The notes below the pieces were generated by a model that was given only the letters and a program-made list of their open reading frames with translations, ran no database searches and was not told the origin of the DNA. A stretch of 50,240 nt of DNA, taken from assembly GCF_037137075.1 (NCBI RefSeq), contig NZ_JBBBNV010000030.1, positions 1 to 50,240 on the forward strand, given 5' to 3'. This stretch comes from JBBBNV01 sp037137075. GTDB taxonomy: Bacteria > Bacillota > Bacilli > Paenibacillales > NBRC-103111. How positions within the stretch are numbered: the first letter of the stretch is position 1; the number at the start of each line of letters is the position of its first letter. A program made the position numbers and the translations under genes. Positions 25,517 to 33,661 of the stretch are shown here, one piece after another.

Positions 25517-26452
25517 GTGTCTTCCTTTGCGGCACAAACCAAAAAAGAATTGACGCTGCTGGATATCGAAGAGCCATGCTGTCAAGCGGCGGAGCTTTCG
25601 GCTTTAATTCGAATGAATGGTTCGGTGGGGTTGTCCGGCGGCCGGATGGTGCTTGACGTCTCGACGGAAAATGCGGCGATTGCCCGCCGGATTTATACCT
25701 TAATTAAGAAAATGTTTCAGGCTCATGCCGAGCTGCTTGTGCGCAAGAAGATGCGGCTCAAGAAGAATAACGTCTACATTGTCCGTCTGCCTGCCCGGGT
25801 TCAGGAGGTTCTGTCCGCGCTGCACATTGTTTCCGAAGGATTCCAGTTCACGCCGGGGATCGATAAACGGCTTATCAGGAACACCTGCTGCCGCCGTTCG
25901 TATTTGCGCGGGGCATTTATGGCGGGAGGGTCTGTCAACAATCCGGAGGGCGCTTCCTACCATCTCGAAATCTCATCCATGTATGAAGAGCACTGCCAGC
26001 ACCTGTGCCGGCTTGCAAACCGGTTTGACTTGAATGCCAGATGCATTGAGCGCAAGAAAGGCTTCGTGTTCTATATAAAAGAGGGCGAGAAAATAATTGA
26101 GTTTCTCAGCCTGATTGGGGCTCATCAAGCACTGCTCCGGTTCGAGGATGTACGTATTATGAAGGATATGCGCAATTCCGTTAACCGCTTGGTTAACTGC
26201 GAAACGGCCAATCTGAATAAAACCATCGGCGCCGCCGTCCGGCAAATTGACAACATTCGTCTGCTTCAAAAGGAGATCGGGTTGGAAAATCTGCCCGACA
26301 AGCTCCGGGAGGTTGCCGAGATTCGTCTGCAGCATCCGGATATGAATCTGAAGGAAGTGGGCGAGCTGCTCAAAGGCAGCGTCAGCAAGTCCGGCGTGAA
26401 TCACCGGCTGCGCAAAATCGATGAGCTGGCGGAGAAGGTTCGGAACTCCTGA
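25517..26452 (+). CDS. whiA: DNA-binding protein WhiA
   Basis: A 311-residue protein combining a degenerate LAGLIDADG homing-endonuclease fold (LIRNTCCRRSYLRGAFMAGG, GSVNNPEGASYHLE) with a C-terminal helix-turn-helix (DMNLKEVGELLKGSVSKSGV). In Firmicutes WhiA affects cell division and chromosome segregation; in Streptomyces it controls sporulation. GTG 25517 follows GAGGTGAGGG, 6 nt after yvcK, so translation is likely coupled. Confidence 0.95.
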   Translation: MSSFAAQTKKELTLLDIEEPCCQAAELSALIRMNGSVGLSGGRMVLDVSTENAAIARRIYTLIKKMFQAHAELLVRKKMRLKKNNVYIVRLPARVQEVLSALHIVSEGFQFTPGIDKRLIRNTCCRRSYLRGAFMAGGSVNNPEGASYHLEISSMYEEHCQHLCRLANRFDLNARCIERKKGFVFYIKEGEKIIEFLSLIGAHQALLRFEDVRIMKDMRNSVNRLVNCETANLNKTIGAAVRQIDNIRLLQKEIGLENLPDKLREVAEIRLQHPDMNLKEVGELLKGSVSKSGVNHRLRKIDELAEKVRNS

Positions 26453-26503
26453 TGACGAAATTCAAAATTTTCCTGAGAATAGTAGTGTCCTTGGGTGAAA
26501 AAT

Positions 26504-26511
26504 GTTATAAT
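26504..26511 (+). promoter_or_regulatory. Extended -10 promoter upstream of crh
   Basis: TGTTATAAT: consensus TATAAT (26506-26511) with an extended -10 TG. The -35 is weak (TAGTGT at 17-nt spacing). It gives the HPr-like gene its own transcript in addition to read-through from whiA. Confidence 0.55.
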
Positions 26512-26599
26512 AGAATGTATCGGATTGGATTTGTAGGTTAATCATTTATGCTATATATAGAGTTGGTTATCGCATTTTCGTATTGGGGGTATTTATGAA

Positions 26600-26869
26600 A
26601 TGACCAAAAGACCTGTAGTGGTGCGGTTGAAAACCGGGCTTCACGCCAGACCGGCAGCATTATTTGTACAGGAAGCCAACAAGTTTTCCTCTGAAATCTT
26701 TGTGGAAAAAGACGAGAAAAAAGTAAATGCCAAAAGTATCATGGGGATCATGAGCTTGGCAATTAGCTCGGGCACCGAGGTATACATCAGCGCAGAAGGT
26801 TCAGACTCGGAACAGGCTGTAACCGCTTTAGTCGCTCTGGTCAGCAAAGAAGAACTGGAAAACCAATAA
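26600..26869 (+). CDS. crh: HPr-like phosphocarrier at the crh locus, with His15
   Basis: An 89-residue HPr-fold protein. Position after whiA is that of Bacillus crh, which encodes the catabolite-repression HPr. Ser46 in VNAKSIMG is the site phosphorylated by HprK. Residue 15, in KTGLHARPA, is His; B. subtilis Crh has Gln there and so cannot take part in PTS transfer. Here the His15/Arg17 pair matches true HPr. The protein may therefore act as Crh, as HPr, or as both; no ptsI follows. ATG with GGGGGT upstream; terminator downstream. Confidence 0.85.
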   Translation: MTKRPVVVRLKTGLHARPAALFVQEANKFSSEIFVEKDEKKVNAKSIMGIMSLAISSGTEVYISAEGSDSEQAVTALVALVSKEELENQ

Positions 26870-26918
26870 CACACCGAACGGGAAATGGTTAATTTATTCC
26901 AAATCGGTACCCAAACGC

Positions 26919-26976
26919 AACCTTTTGTTCCGCCTTACGTCTATAAGACGGGTTGGCGTAATCAAAAGGTTTTTTT
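26919..26976 (+). terminator. Branched terminator after crh
   Basis: Outer stem AACCTTTTG (26919-26927) pairs with CAAAAGGTT ending at about 26971, then a T run. Inside are CGCC/GGCG and CGTC/GACG arms. A multi-stem intrinsic terminator. Confidence 0.8.
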
Positions 26977-27008
26977 ACGGTAGAACGAGAAAGAGTGGAG
27001 TGAGCTTT

Positions 27009-28757
27009 GTGAGAAAGCGGATGGTAATTCTGGGACTGCTGCTGGTCTTGTTTGCAGTGGCGATTGTGCCTCAGGCAGGAGCGGTATCCTCGACAACGAT
27101 GACCCTTATCATGACGGTCGACGGTACGGAAGCAACATTGAACGACAAGCCACTAACTCTTGAGGCGGCTCCGATACTGGTGGACGGCAAGGTGTACGTG
27201 CCGGCCAAGTTTATTGGGGATTCGCTGGATTTTAAAGTAGCGTGGAACGAAAAAACGAAACGTGTCGATATGGAGACGCCGGCTGCCAAGCTGGAGGTGG
27301 ATATTCAACATAAATCCGTCCACATCAATACCGTAACCGTTCCGTTTGACAGTGTGGCCCAAATGGTGGAGGACCGGCTATATGTCAAGCTGGCCTGGAT
27401 TGCCGATTACCTGGGCGCCAAGCAGTACTATAATGAAGCGACTAAACGGATTGATGTCATTTACGTCAAGCAGCCGGAGGGGCTGGGGGACGCTGACAAT
27501 TCAACGCCGGTGGCCAAGTTCACCTTCGGCAAAACCAGCTACCGGATTGGCGAGCCGGTCAAGTATATTGACCTTAGCTACGACCCGGATGCGGAAGGGA
27601 TCGCCAAATACGAATGGACCGGAAAACAGGAGGCCTTCTTCGTTCCCGGAACATATCCGGTTTCCCTGAAGGTGACGGATGGGAAGGGCCATGTAAGTAA
27701 AGAATACACCCGCAATATCGTCATTACGAATACAACGTATGCTACGGAGCTGGAATACAAGCTGTATCATTATCCGCTGAACTCTTTTATTGAAACGGAC
27801 TGGAGTATGCTCTGGGGCAACTTCTGGGACCTGCCGCTGCTGACCAAGAAAGTGACGGAGGACAAGTCCCGCATATTGGTCCTGAGTGACAGCCCGGAGA
27901 CCTTCAAGGAAAAAGGTATTTTGTATCAGGATAAAATTAAGGGAAAAGGCCGGCTGTATGCCGACCATGTGAACGGGATGGAGGACAATGTCCAATTTGT
28001 CATTCTGGCCTCTAACCTGACGAATAAAGAAGTCACCATTCATACGACCCGTAAGGGAGAGGTTTATCCGTCCATCTATGCGAATCTCATCGGTCATGAG
28101 GCCTCGGTCGACTTCTTGTTGAACGACCAGCAGGATGAGGTGCTGACCATTCCGCCGGGCCAGTCCCGTGTATATGTGCAGATGCCGCAATTTTTGCCGG
28201 GCCAAGGGGTCAATGTGTTTTATGACGTTGACACGGGCGATGGCGAAGTCATGTTCTCCTTCATGGCCATGGATAGGATTGCTACACCAACATCAACGTA
28301 TTTCTACAAGCCGCTGCCGTTTGACGGCCATGTGCGCGGGACGTTCCTGGTATCTGAAGTGCGCTGGGATGTCGATGCTTCGAGCTTCGACAAGCCTTCC
28401 CGGCTGACGATCGGGGACGGTAAGGACGATCCGTTCACAGACGGCTACGACGTGTTCCGCAAAGAGAACGTCAAGAATGAGGGCAACTACGGCATGATTT
28501 ACAAAATTCATGCGGAAAAACCTCGCAAAATGGCGATTCTGCTGCTGGCAAAGGGCGGCGTATTTAAGGGGCCGTTCAAGATTAACGGCGAGTTCGTGCT
28601 GGCTCCGCCATCCGGCGTCATTCAGCCGTTCACACAAATTCAAATTTTGTACCGCACGACGGGGAAAGAGCCGTCACTGGATATTGAATTTACGCCGCCG
28701 GCAGGCTCGGCCTTCCCGATTGACGTCATCTTGTATCCACTGGATGACCGGGAATAG
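27009..28757 (+). CDS. Exported protein with stalk (Cu-amine-oxidase N) and PKD-like domains
   Basis: About 582 residues. Signal peptide MRKRMVILGLLLVLFAVAIV... with likely cleavage after QAGA. Next comes a stalk domain (about 35-150: GKVYVPAKFIGDSLDFKVAW; RLYVKLAWIADYLGAKQYY), the copper-amine-oxidase N-terminal fold common in exported Paenibacillus proteins. A PKD-like domain follows (about 165-245: YDPDAEGIAKYEWTG, GTYPVSLKVTDGKGHVS). The remaining 330 residues are beta-rich with no name I can give. GTG 27009 follows GGAGTGA; the open frame upstream overlaps the crh terminator and is unlikely. Probably a surface protein; function unknown. Confidence 0.85.
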   Translation: MRKRMVILGLLLVLFAVAIVPQAGAVSSTTMTLIMTVDGTEATLNDKPLTLEAAPILVDGKVYVPAKFIGDSLDFKVAWNEKTKRVDMETPAAKLEVDIQHKSVHINTVTVPFDSVAQMVEDRLYVKLAWIADYLGAKQYYNEATKRIDVIYVKQPEGLGDADNSTPVAKFTFGKTSYRIGEPVKYIDLSYDPDAEGIAKYEWTGKQEAFFVPGTYPVSLKVTDGKGHVSKEYTRNIVITNTTYATELEYKLYHYPLNSFIETDWSMLWGNFWDLPLLTKKVTEDKSRILVLSDSPETFKEKGILYQDKIKGKGRLYADHVNGMEDNVQFVILASNLTNKEVTIHTTRKGEVYPSIYANLIGHEASVDFLLNDQQDEVLTIPPGQSRVYVQMPQFLPGQGVNVFYDVDTGDGEVMFSFMAMDRIATPTSTYFYKPLPFDGHVRGTFLVSEVRWDVDASSFDKPSRLTIGDGKDDPFTDGYDVFRKENVKNEGNYGMIYKIHAEKPRKMAILLLAKGGVFKGPFKINGEFVLAPPSGVIQPFTQIQILYRTTGKEPSLDIEFTPPAGSAFPIDVILYPLDDRE

Positions 28758-28783
28758 AGGCTTCATAAGACAGCGTCAAAAAT

Positions 28784-28829
28784 AAACCGCCCTTCGGCTG
28801 CCGAATCAGTGCAGCGGAGGGCGGTTTTG
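28784..28829. terminator. Bidirectional terminator between convergent genes
   Basis: AAACCGCCCT near 28784-28793 pairs with AGGGCGGTTT near 28818-28827; the arms continue CGGCTGC/GCAGCG with a small bulge. It can serve the + strand stalk gene and the minus-strand pectinesterase. Confidence 0.85.
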
Positions 28830-28891
28830 TTATACGAAAACGCTGTGTTACAGGGGGAGCAGGCGATGTAAGCCCAAGCAGAGTAACAGCG

Positions 28892-29956
28892 TCAAGCCGG
28901 CTCCCAGCCGTCAAAAATGCGGGCTAGCGTAAATCGCTGCAGATCAGCTTCGTTAAGCTGTCTGCGGTTTTCATGCCGGTGAGCGCCGGGGCCGTAGCTT
29001 CCAAATTCAAAAAAGCGGGAGTCCTGCGGCTGAAACCAGACCGTCTCGCCGTGCTTATCCCGTCCGGCCATGGAATGCCAGCCCTCGCGGGCGATGTGGG
29101 CGTCCATATAGCAGCGTATATAAACGGCTGCCCCGACAGCTTCCGGATCGGCTGCGCGGGTTCCGTCCGGGAGGTCTGTGGTCGGATGCCAGGGACGTCC
29201 GAGCGAATAGCATTCATCCGGCAGAGCTGGCGAATCCTTGACGAGACGGCAGTCTATCAATACAAGTCCGTACTCTTCGGACAGCTTGGTGCTGGGGGCT
29301 GTGATGTAGCCCTCGATTTCTTCCCCGTTCCGGGCTCTGCAAATCATCTCGCAGCTCTGGAAGACAGCTTGGCCCGCGCCGAAAATAAAGTCGATGTGCC
29401 CGGAAATGATGCAGTGGTCAAAGTATTGGCGGCCCGCGCCGGTATATAATGTATCCTGGTAGCCTTCTAAGCGGCAGTTTCTAAAGACGGCTTGATCGCT
29501 GCCGCTCTCTGTTTTGAGCGCCACCGCCTGCGGATGGGCTATCCGGTCCGGGTCCTGCTCGGATTTGGCCAGATTGGCCGGATAGTCAAAGCCGTTGGCA
29601 ATGGTCAAATTGGCCGCAGTAAACTGCGGAGCCTTCACGGTCAGGCTTGCGCTTCCTGTTGTGCCGTAGGCTGTTCCGTCAGGGCGAAGCGTTCCTGATG
29701 CGGCATCGTAGGTAAGCACGGTATAATCGCGTTCCTGCCCCAATAGCATGATATTCGGCTTTGTGATGGTCAGCTTTTCGTAATAGGCGCCGCTGCGGAT
29801 ATAAATGATATGCGGCCGGTCCGCGGCTTCGGGAGCGGCGTTCAGAGCAGCTTGTACCGTGCGATAGGCCGGTTTGCCTGCAATACCGCCGGCTTCGCCG
29901 GTATAGCTTGCATCAACGACGGCATGAACGTGTGAGGGAATGGAGTTGCTGGTCAT
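28892..29956 (-). CDS. Pectinesterase, no signal peptide
   Basis: A 354-residue protein of carbohydrate esterase family 8, which removes methyl esters from pectin. Right-handed beta-helix family marks: GYQDTLYTGAGRQYFDHC with the Gln-Asp pair, then GHIDFIFGAGQAVFQSCEMI with the catalytic Asp, and SLGRPWHP with the active-site Arg-Trp. ATG (minus strand, 29956) follows GGAGGCGA; the open frame upstream of it covers the clpP terminator and is not used. The start MTSNSIPSHVHAVV shows no signal peptide, so it is probably cytoplasmic and acts on imported oligogalacturonides (inference). It sits alone between core genes. Confidence 0.92.
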   Translation of the reverse strand: MTSNSIPSHVHAVVDASYTGEAGGIAGKPAYRTVQAALNAAPEAADRPHIIYIRSGAYYEKLTITKPNIMLLGQERDYTVLTYDAASGTLRPDGTAYGTTGSASLTVKAPQFTAANLTIANGFDYPANLAKSEQDPDRIAHPQAVALKTESGSDQAVFRNCRLEGYQDTLYTGAGRQYFDHCIISGHIDFIFGAGQAVFQSCEMICRARNGEEIEGYITAPSTKLSEEYGLVLIDCRLVKDSPALPDECYSLGRPWHPTTDLPDGTRAADPEAVGAAVYIRCYMDAHIAREGWHSMAGRDKHGETVWFQPQDSRFFEFGSYGPGAHRHENRRQLNEADLQRFTLARIFDGWEPA

Positions 29957-29984
29957 GAGCTTGTCGCCTCCAGTTAGGGAATGC

Positions 29985-30020
29985 CAAAAAAAGCGCCGAA
30001 GGCAAAAGCCCGGCGCTTTC
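29985..30020 (-). terminator. Terminator of clpP
   Basis: On the minus strand, AAAGCGCCG and CGGCGCTTT form a 9-bp stem followed by a T run. It lies between the clpP stop and the pectinesterase start. Confidence 0.88.
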
Positions 30021-30059
30021 TGGTACACGGAATCAGATGGCTTGAAAACAGGCAGAGCT

Positions 30060-30641
30060 TTAAAGCTTCTCGATGACGCTGTCAATCAGACCGTACTCTT
30101 TCGCTTCTGCAGCGGTCATGAAATAGTCGCGATCCGTATCCTTCTCCACACGTGACAGCGGCTGTCCGCTCCGCTCGGCAAGGATGCCATTGAGCTTGTC
30201 GCGCATCTTCAGAATACGACGGGCGCGAATCTCGATATCAGAGGCTTGGCCTTCCGCGCCGCCCAGAGGCTGGTGAATCATCACTTCACTGTTCGGAAGC
30301 GCATAACGTTTTCCTTTGGCGCCTGCAGTAAGCAGGAAAGCGCCCATGGATGCAGCCATACCGACACAAATGGTGGAAACATCCGGTTTAATGAATTGCA
30401 TCGTATCGTAAATGGCCATGCCGGCTGTAATCGAGCCGCCAGGACTGTTAATGTAGAGCGAAATGTCCTTATCCGGGTCCTGTGCCGCTAGGAACAGCAT
30501 CTGTGCGATAATCGAGTTAGCCACCACATCATTGACCTGGGTACCTAGGAAAATAATCCGGTCCTTGAGAAGCCGCGAGTAAATATCATAGGCGCGTTCG
30601 CCGCGGGCATCAGGTTCCACAACCATCGGAATAAAATTCAT
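30060..30641 (-). CDS. clpP: ATP-dependent Clp protease, proteolytic subunit
   Basis: A 193-residue serine peptidase that forms the double-heptamer chamber fed by ClpC, ClpX or ClpE. Catalytic triad: Ser98 in GMAASMGAFLL, His123 in MIHQPLGG and Asp172 in DTDRDYFM. Length matches the family. ATG (minus strand, 30641) follows CAGGAGGAG; upstream in-frame starts at 30710 have no site. CtsR operator overlaps its promoter, so it is under heat/stress control. Confidence 0.97.
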   Translation of the reverse strand: MNFIPMVVEPDARGERAYDIYSRLLKDRIIFLGTQVNDVVANSIIAQMLFLAAQDPDKDISLYINSPGGSITAGMAIYDTMQFIKPDVSTICVGMAASMGAFLLTAGAKGKRYALPNSEVMIHQPLGGAEGQASDIEIRARRILKMRDKLNGILAERSGQPLSRVEKDTDRDYFMTAAEAKEYGLIDSVIEKL

Positions 30642-30688
30642 GGCAGATACTCCTCCTGACAAAAGGGTTATAGGAAAGCTATGTGCTA

Positions 30689-30718
30689 ACAATATCACAA
30701 AGGTCAACAAAGGTCAAA
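30689..30718 (-). promoter_or_regulatory. clpP promoter with CtsR operator
   Basis: Minus-strand -35 TTGACC (30712-30717), 17-nt spacer, -10 TATTGT (30689-30694). The tandem heptads GGTCAAC-AAA-GGTCAAA (30702-30718, + strand reading) fit the CtsR consensus RGTCAAANNNRGTCAAA and cover the -35 and spacer, where repressor binding would block RNA polymerase. Confidence 0.85.
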
Positions 30719-30723
30719 CATGA

Positions 30724-30762
30724 GTCAAAAAAAATCAGTTCACGCAGAGGAACTGTTTTTTC
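30724..30762 (-). terminator. Terminator of tRNA-Arg
   Basis: CAGTTC and GAACTG form a stem flanked by A and T runs on both sides. It lies downstream of the minus-strand tRNA-Arg and just upstream of the clpP promoter. Confidence 0.8.
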
Positions 30763-30784
30763 GTTATGCATGCGGTAAAGTTAA

Positions 30785-30859
30785 TGGCGCGCCCGAAGGG
30801 AATCGAACCCCTATCTCAGGCTCCGGAGGCCTACGTCATATCCATTGGACCACGGGCGC
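30785..30859 (-). tRNA. tRNA-Arg (anticodon CCG)
   Basis: Minus strand: acceptor GCGCCCG (30853-30859) pairs with CGGGCGC (30789-30795), discriminator G, encoded CCA at 30785-30787. The anticodon loop is CTCCGGA (CCG), reading CGG codons. D and T arms are canonical. Confidence 0.95.
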
Positions 30860-31251
30860 AAAGAAGCAAGCAAGAGTTATTATATGACATATAATCCGAA
30901 AATGCAAGCGGGCTGTACAAATTATTTTTGGGATGAACCAGCGCAGCGAAAGCGGGATGATTTATATTTGCGAGTGGGTGAGCCAAGACAGGTCGGCCCC
31001 CTACGGTTTACTAGCGTTCACTACGACGCATTCGTGTGTTGGCAGCGGCCCGTTGCGCGGCATGAAGTATAAGGGCAAGCACAAATACGAAATGACATGT
31101 CTGTAGGAATGTGGCTTGTATACCGGCCTGAATCTGTGTTTGGGGCGCTTCACGGTATGTTATTTGCATAAAACAGCAATACTGGGGGATGGCAGTCGAT
31201 GCGACTTTCCTTTTCTTTTGTCCAAATTGTTAACTTGGGAATATAGAATGC
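30860..31251. other. Intergenic region upstream of cggR
   Basis: About 390 bp between tRNA-Arg and the cggR promoter. No ORF has a believable ribosome binding site. Possible promoter-like hexamers near 31219-31245 are weaker than the one at 31252. Confidence 0.45.
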
Positions 31252-31280
31252 TTGCAATTCGACAAATTTGGCGCTAAAAT
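31252..31280 (+). promoter_or_regulatory. Promoter of the cggR-glycolysis operon
   Basis: TTGCAA (31252-31257), 17-nt spacer, TAAAAT (31275-31280). The predicted start near 31287 lies just before the CggR operator. Confidence 0.8.
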
Positions 31281-31292
31281 AGGAAGTGTAAG

Positions 31293-31328
31293 CGGGACGT
31301 TTTATGTCGCACTGGGACACGAAGTGTC
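31293..31328 (+). promoter_or_regulatory. CggR operator
   Basis: CGGGAC-N6-TGTC-N4-TGGGAC-N6-TGTC, the same two-repeat arrangement and spacing as the Bacillus subtilis CggR operator. It lies just downstream of the promoter, as expected for a roadblock-type repressor relieved by fructose-1,6-bisphosphate. Confidence 0.9.
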
Positions 31329-31364
31329 CAACGCCCAAGCCTTCAAGAAAGAACGGGAGATTTC

Positions 31365-32387
31365 ATGAGGCATTTACTCGACATGCAAAAGCAGCTTGTT
31401 CCGGACCTGCTCGAAACGCTGAAGAAGAGATATACGGTTCTGCAGCATTTATCCACTTCGGGTATGATTGGCCGGCGAACGCTGGCAAGCGCGCTGGGGC
31501 AGACAGAGCGGGTGCTTCGGGCCGAGGTTGACTTTCTGAAGCAGCAGGGCTTGGTAGAAGTGCAGACGGCGGGCATATCGGTCAGCGAGGCCGGAATGAC
31601 CCTGCTGGAACAAATGCAGCCGCTCGTGCAAGAGCTGTTCGGCTTAGCCGATATCGAGGAGCGCATCCGCAGTTATTACGGCCTGAAGCAGGTGATAGTC
31701 GTGCCGGGTGATTCGGATGATACGAGAACGGCCAAAAGCGAGCTGGGACGCTCTGCAGCCTCCGTGCTGCGCAGTCTCGTCTCCGCGAGCGATGTGATTG
31801 CCGTGACCGGCGGTTCAACGATGGCGGCCATTGCCCAGCATTTAACCGAATCGCCGCAGTTCAAATCAAGCGTGTTTGTGCCTGCGCGTGGCGGACTCGG
31901 TGAAAGCCTGGATTACCAGGCCAACACGATTGTGTCTTCCATGGCTAAGAAAACAGGGGCGCGCTACCGGATGCTGCATGTACCGGATCATCTGAGTGAG
32001 GAAGCTTACCAGTCGCTGATTCAAGAGCCGAATATTCGTGAGATTGTAGAGGTTATCCGCAGTGTTCGCATCGTCGTACACGGCATCGGAGACGCGATGA
32101 CCATGGCGCGGCGCCGCAAGCTCGATGAAACCACCATCGAGGCACTAAAGCATGACGGGGCGCTTGCAGAGGCATTCGGGTATTATTTTGACAAGCAGGG
32201 AAAAGTGGTCCACAAGATGGGAACGGTCGGTCTCAGGCTGGAGGATATCCAGCAAGCGGAGATCGTGATTGCCGTAGCCGGCGGAAACAGCAAAGGTGAA
32301 GCGATTGCGTCCATTCTCCAATATGGGCATGAGGATGTGCTCATTACGGATGAGGGCGCCGCAAAAGCGATGCTTCCGTTTATGTAA
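31365..32387 (+). CDS. cggR: Central glycolytic genes regulator CggR
   Basis: A 340-residue SorC/DeoR-type repressor of the glycolytic operon, released by fructose-1,6-bisphosphate. N-terminal winged helix (LSTSGMIGRRTLASALGQTE), then the sugar-phosphate-binding domain with VIAVTGGSTMAAIAQHL and VVHGIGDAMTMARRRKLD. Its length is normal and its own operator precedes it, so it is autoregulated. ATG after CGGGAG. First gene of cggR-gap-pgk-tpiA-gpmI-eno. Confidence 0.95.
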   Translation: MRHLLDMQKQLVPDLLETLKKRYTVLQHLSTSGMIGRRTLASALGQTERVLRAEVDFLKQQGLVEVQTAGISVSEAGMTLLEQMQPLVQELFGLADIEERIRSYYGLKQVIVVPGDSDDTRTAKSELGRSAASVLRSLVSASDVIAVTGGSTMAAIAQHLTESPQFKSSVFVPARGGLGESLDYQANTIVSSMAKKTGARYRMLHVPDHLSEEAYQSLIQEPNIREIVEVIRSVRIVVHGIGDAMTMARRRKLDETTIEALKHDGALAEAFGYYFDKQGKVVHKMGTVGLRLEDIQQAEIVIAVAGGNSKGEAIASILQYGHEDVLITDEGAAKAMLPFM

Positions 32388-32484
32388 GAGAAGCATACAA
32401 CAATTCAGGATTCGATATCATGACGCAGCAACCTTGCTCGTCCTGACATAAAAAATTAAACGTAACGTTTGGGAGGAAATCATC

Positions 32485-33489
32485 ATGGTGAAAATTGGTA
32501 TTAACGGATTTGGCCGTATCGGCCGCAACGTGTTCCGCGCAGCGCTTAACAACCCGGAAGTTCAAGTGGTTGCAGTCAACGACCTGACTGACGTTAACAC
32601 ACTGGCTCACCTGCTTAAGTACGACACTACGCACGGCAAGCTGGACGCAACTGTTGAAGCTGGCGAAGGCAAGCTGATCGTAAACGGCCGCGAAATCAAA
32701 GTATTCGCTGAGCGCGATCCAGGCGCATTGCCTTGGGCTGAAGTGGGCGCAGAAATCGTTGTTGAATCCACCGGTATTTTCACTGCCAAAGAAAAAGCTT
32801 CCCTTCACTTGAAAGGCGGCGCGAAAAAAGTTATTATCTCCGCTCCTGCAACCGACGAAGATATCACCATCGTTCTGGGTGTAAACGAAGATAAATACGA
32901 TCCGGCTGCTCATACAATCATCTCCAACGCATCCTGCACAACCAACTGCTTGGCGCCTTTTGCTAAAGTGTTGAACGACAAGTTCGGTATCGTTAAAGGG
33001 ATGATGACAACAGTTCACTCCTACACCAACGACCAATCCGTACTGGACCTGCCGCATAAAGACCTGCGCCGTGCCCGCGCTGCTGCTGAGAACATCATTC
33101 CGTCCTCCACTGGCGCTGCAAAAGCGGTTGCGCTCGTGCTGCCTGAACTGAAAGGCAAGCTGAACGGTATGGCGATGCGCGTTCCGACTCCAAACGTTTC
33201 CGTAACCGACCTGGTTGCTGTTCTGGAGCGCGACGTAACGGTTGACGAAGTAAACGGCGCGTTGAAAGATGCTGCAAGCACTACGCTGAAAGGCATCTTG
33301 AACTACTCCGACGAGCCGCTTGTTTCCAGCGACTACAACGGCGACCCTGCTTCCTCCACAATCGACGCTTTGTCCACTATGGTGGTTGAAGGCAACATGG
33401 TGAAAGTTGTTTCCTGGTACGATAACGAGTGGGGCTATTCCAACCGTGTTGTTGACCTGGCTGCATTCATCGCAAAAAAAGGCCTGTAA
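32485..33489 (+). CDS. gap: Glyceraldehyde-3-phosphate dehydrogenase (glycolytic)
   Basis: A 334-residue NAD-dependent GAPDH. Rossmann motif GINGFGRIGRNVFRAA; catalytic Cys151 in SNASCTTNCLAP; His in the VHSYTNDQ segment; NAD-specific features fit GapA rather than the gluconeogenic GapB. Codon use is strongly biased (CGT/CGC, AAC, GGC), as for a very highly expressed gene. ATG follows GGGAGGAA. A 12-bp hairpin lies between gap and pgk. Confidence 0.97.
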   Translation: MVKIGINGFGRIGRNVFRAALNNPEVQVVAVNDLTDVNTLAHLLKYDTTHGKLDATVEAGEGKLIVNGREIKVFAERDPGALPWAEVGAEIVVESTGIFTAKEKASLHLKGGAKKVIISAPATDEDITIVLGVNEDKYDPAAHTIISNASCTTNCLAPFAKVLNDKFGIVKGMMTTVHSYTNDQSVLDLPHKDLRRARAAAENIIPSSTGAAKAVALVLPELKGKLNGMAMRVPTPNVSVTDLVAVLERDVTVDEVNGALKDAASTTLKGILNYSDEPLVSSDYNGDPASSTIDALSTMVVEGNMVKVVSWYDNEWGYSNRVVDLAAFIAKKGL

Positions 33490-33596
33490 TTTCATAAGCT
33501 CGAGCATTGCCCGCAAGGAAACGGCAGGGTTGTCTGCTTGATGGAAATCCTGTTGACCCAGTGTGTTTCGAGCTGGAAGAATGAGCGCTTATTAAA

Positions 33597-33624
33597 GAAA
33601 GAGGAGAAGAGATTCTCCTCTTTC
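33597..33624 (+). other. Perfect 12-bp hairpin between gap and pgk
   Basis: GAAAGAGGAGAA (33597-33608) pairs with TTCTCCTCTTTC (33613-33624) around GAGA. No T run follows, so it is not a usual terminator. It could be an mRNA processing or stability element for the abundant gap message. Confidence 0.75.
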
Positions 33625-33661
33625 CACATGATGTGATCAAGACACTCGGGAGGGAAACCCT

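Noticed and set aside
30845..31072. A 75-codon frame after tRNA-Arg
   Set aside because: It starts inside the tRNA gene, lacks a ribosome binding site and shows no motif.
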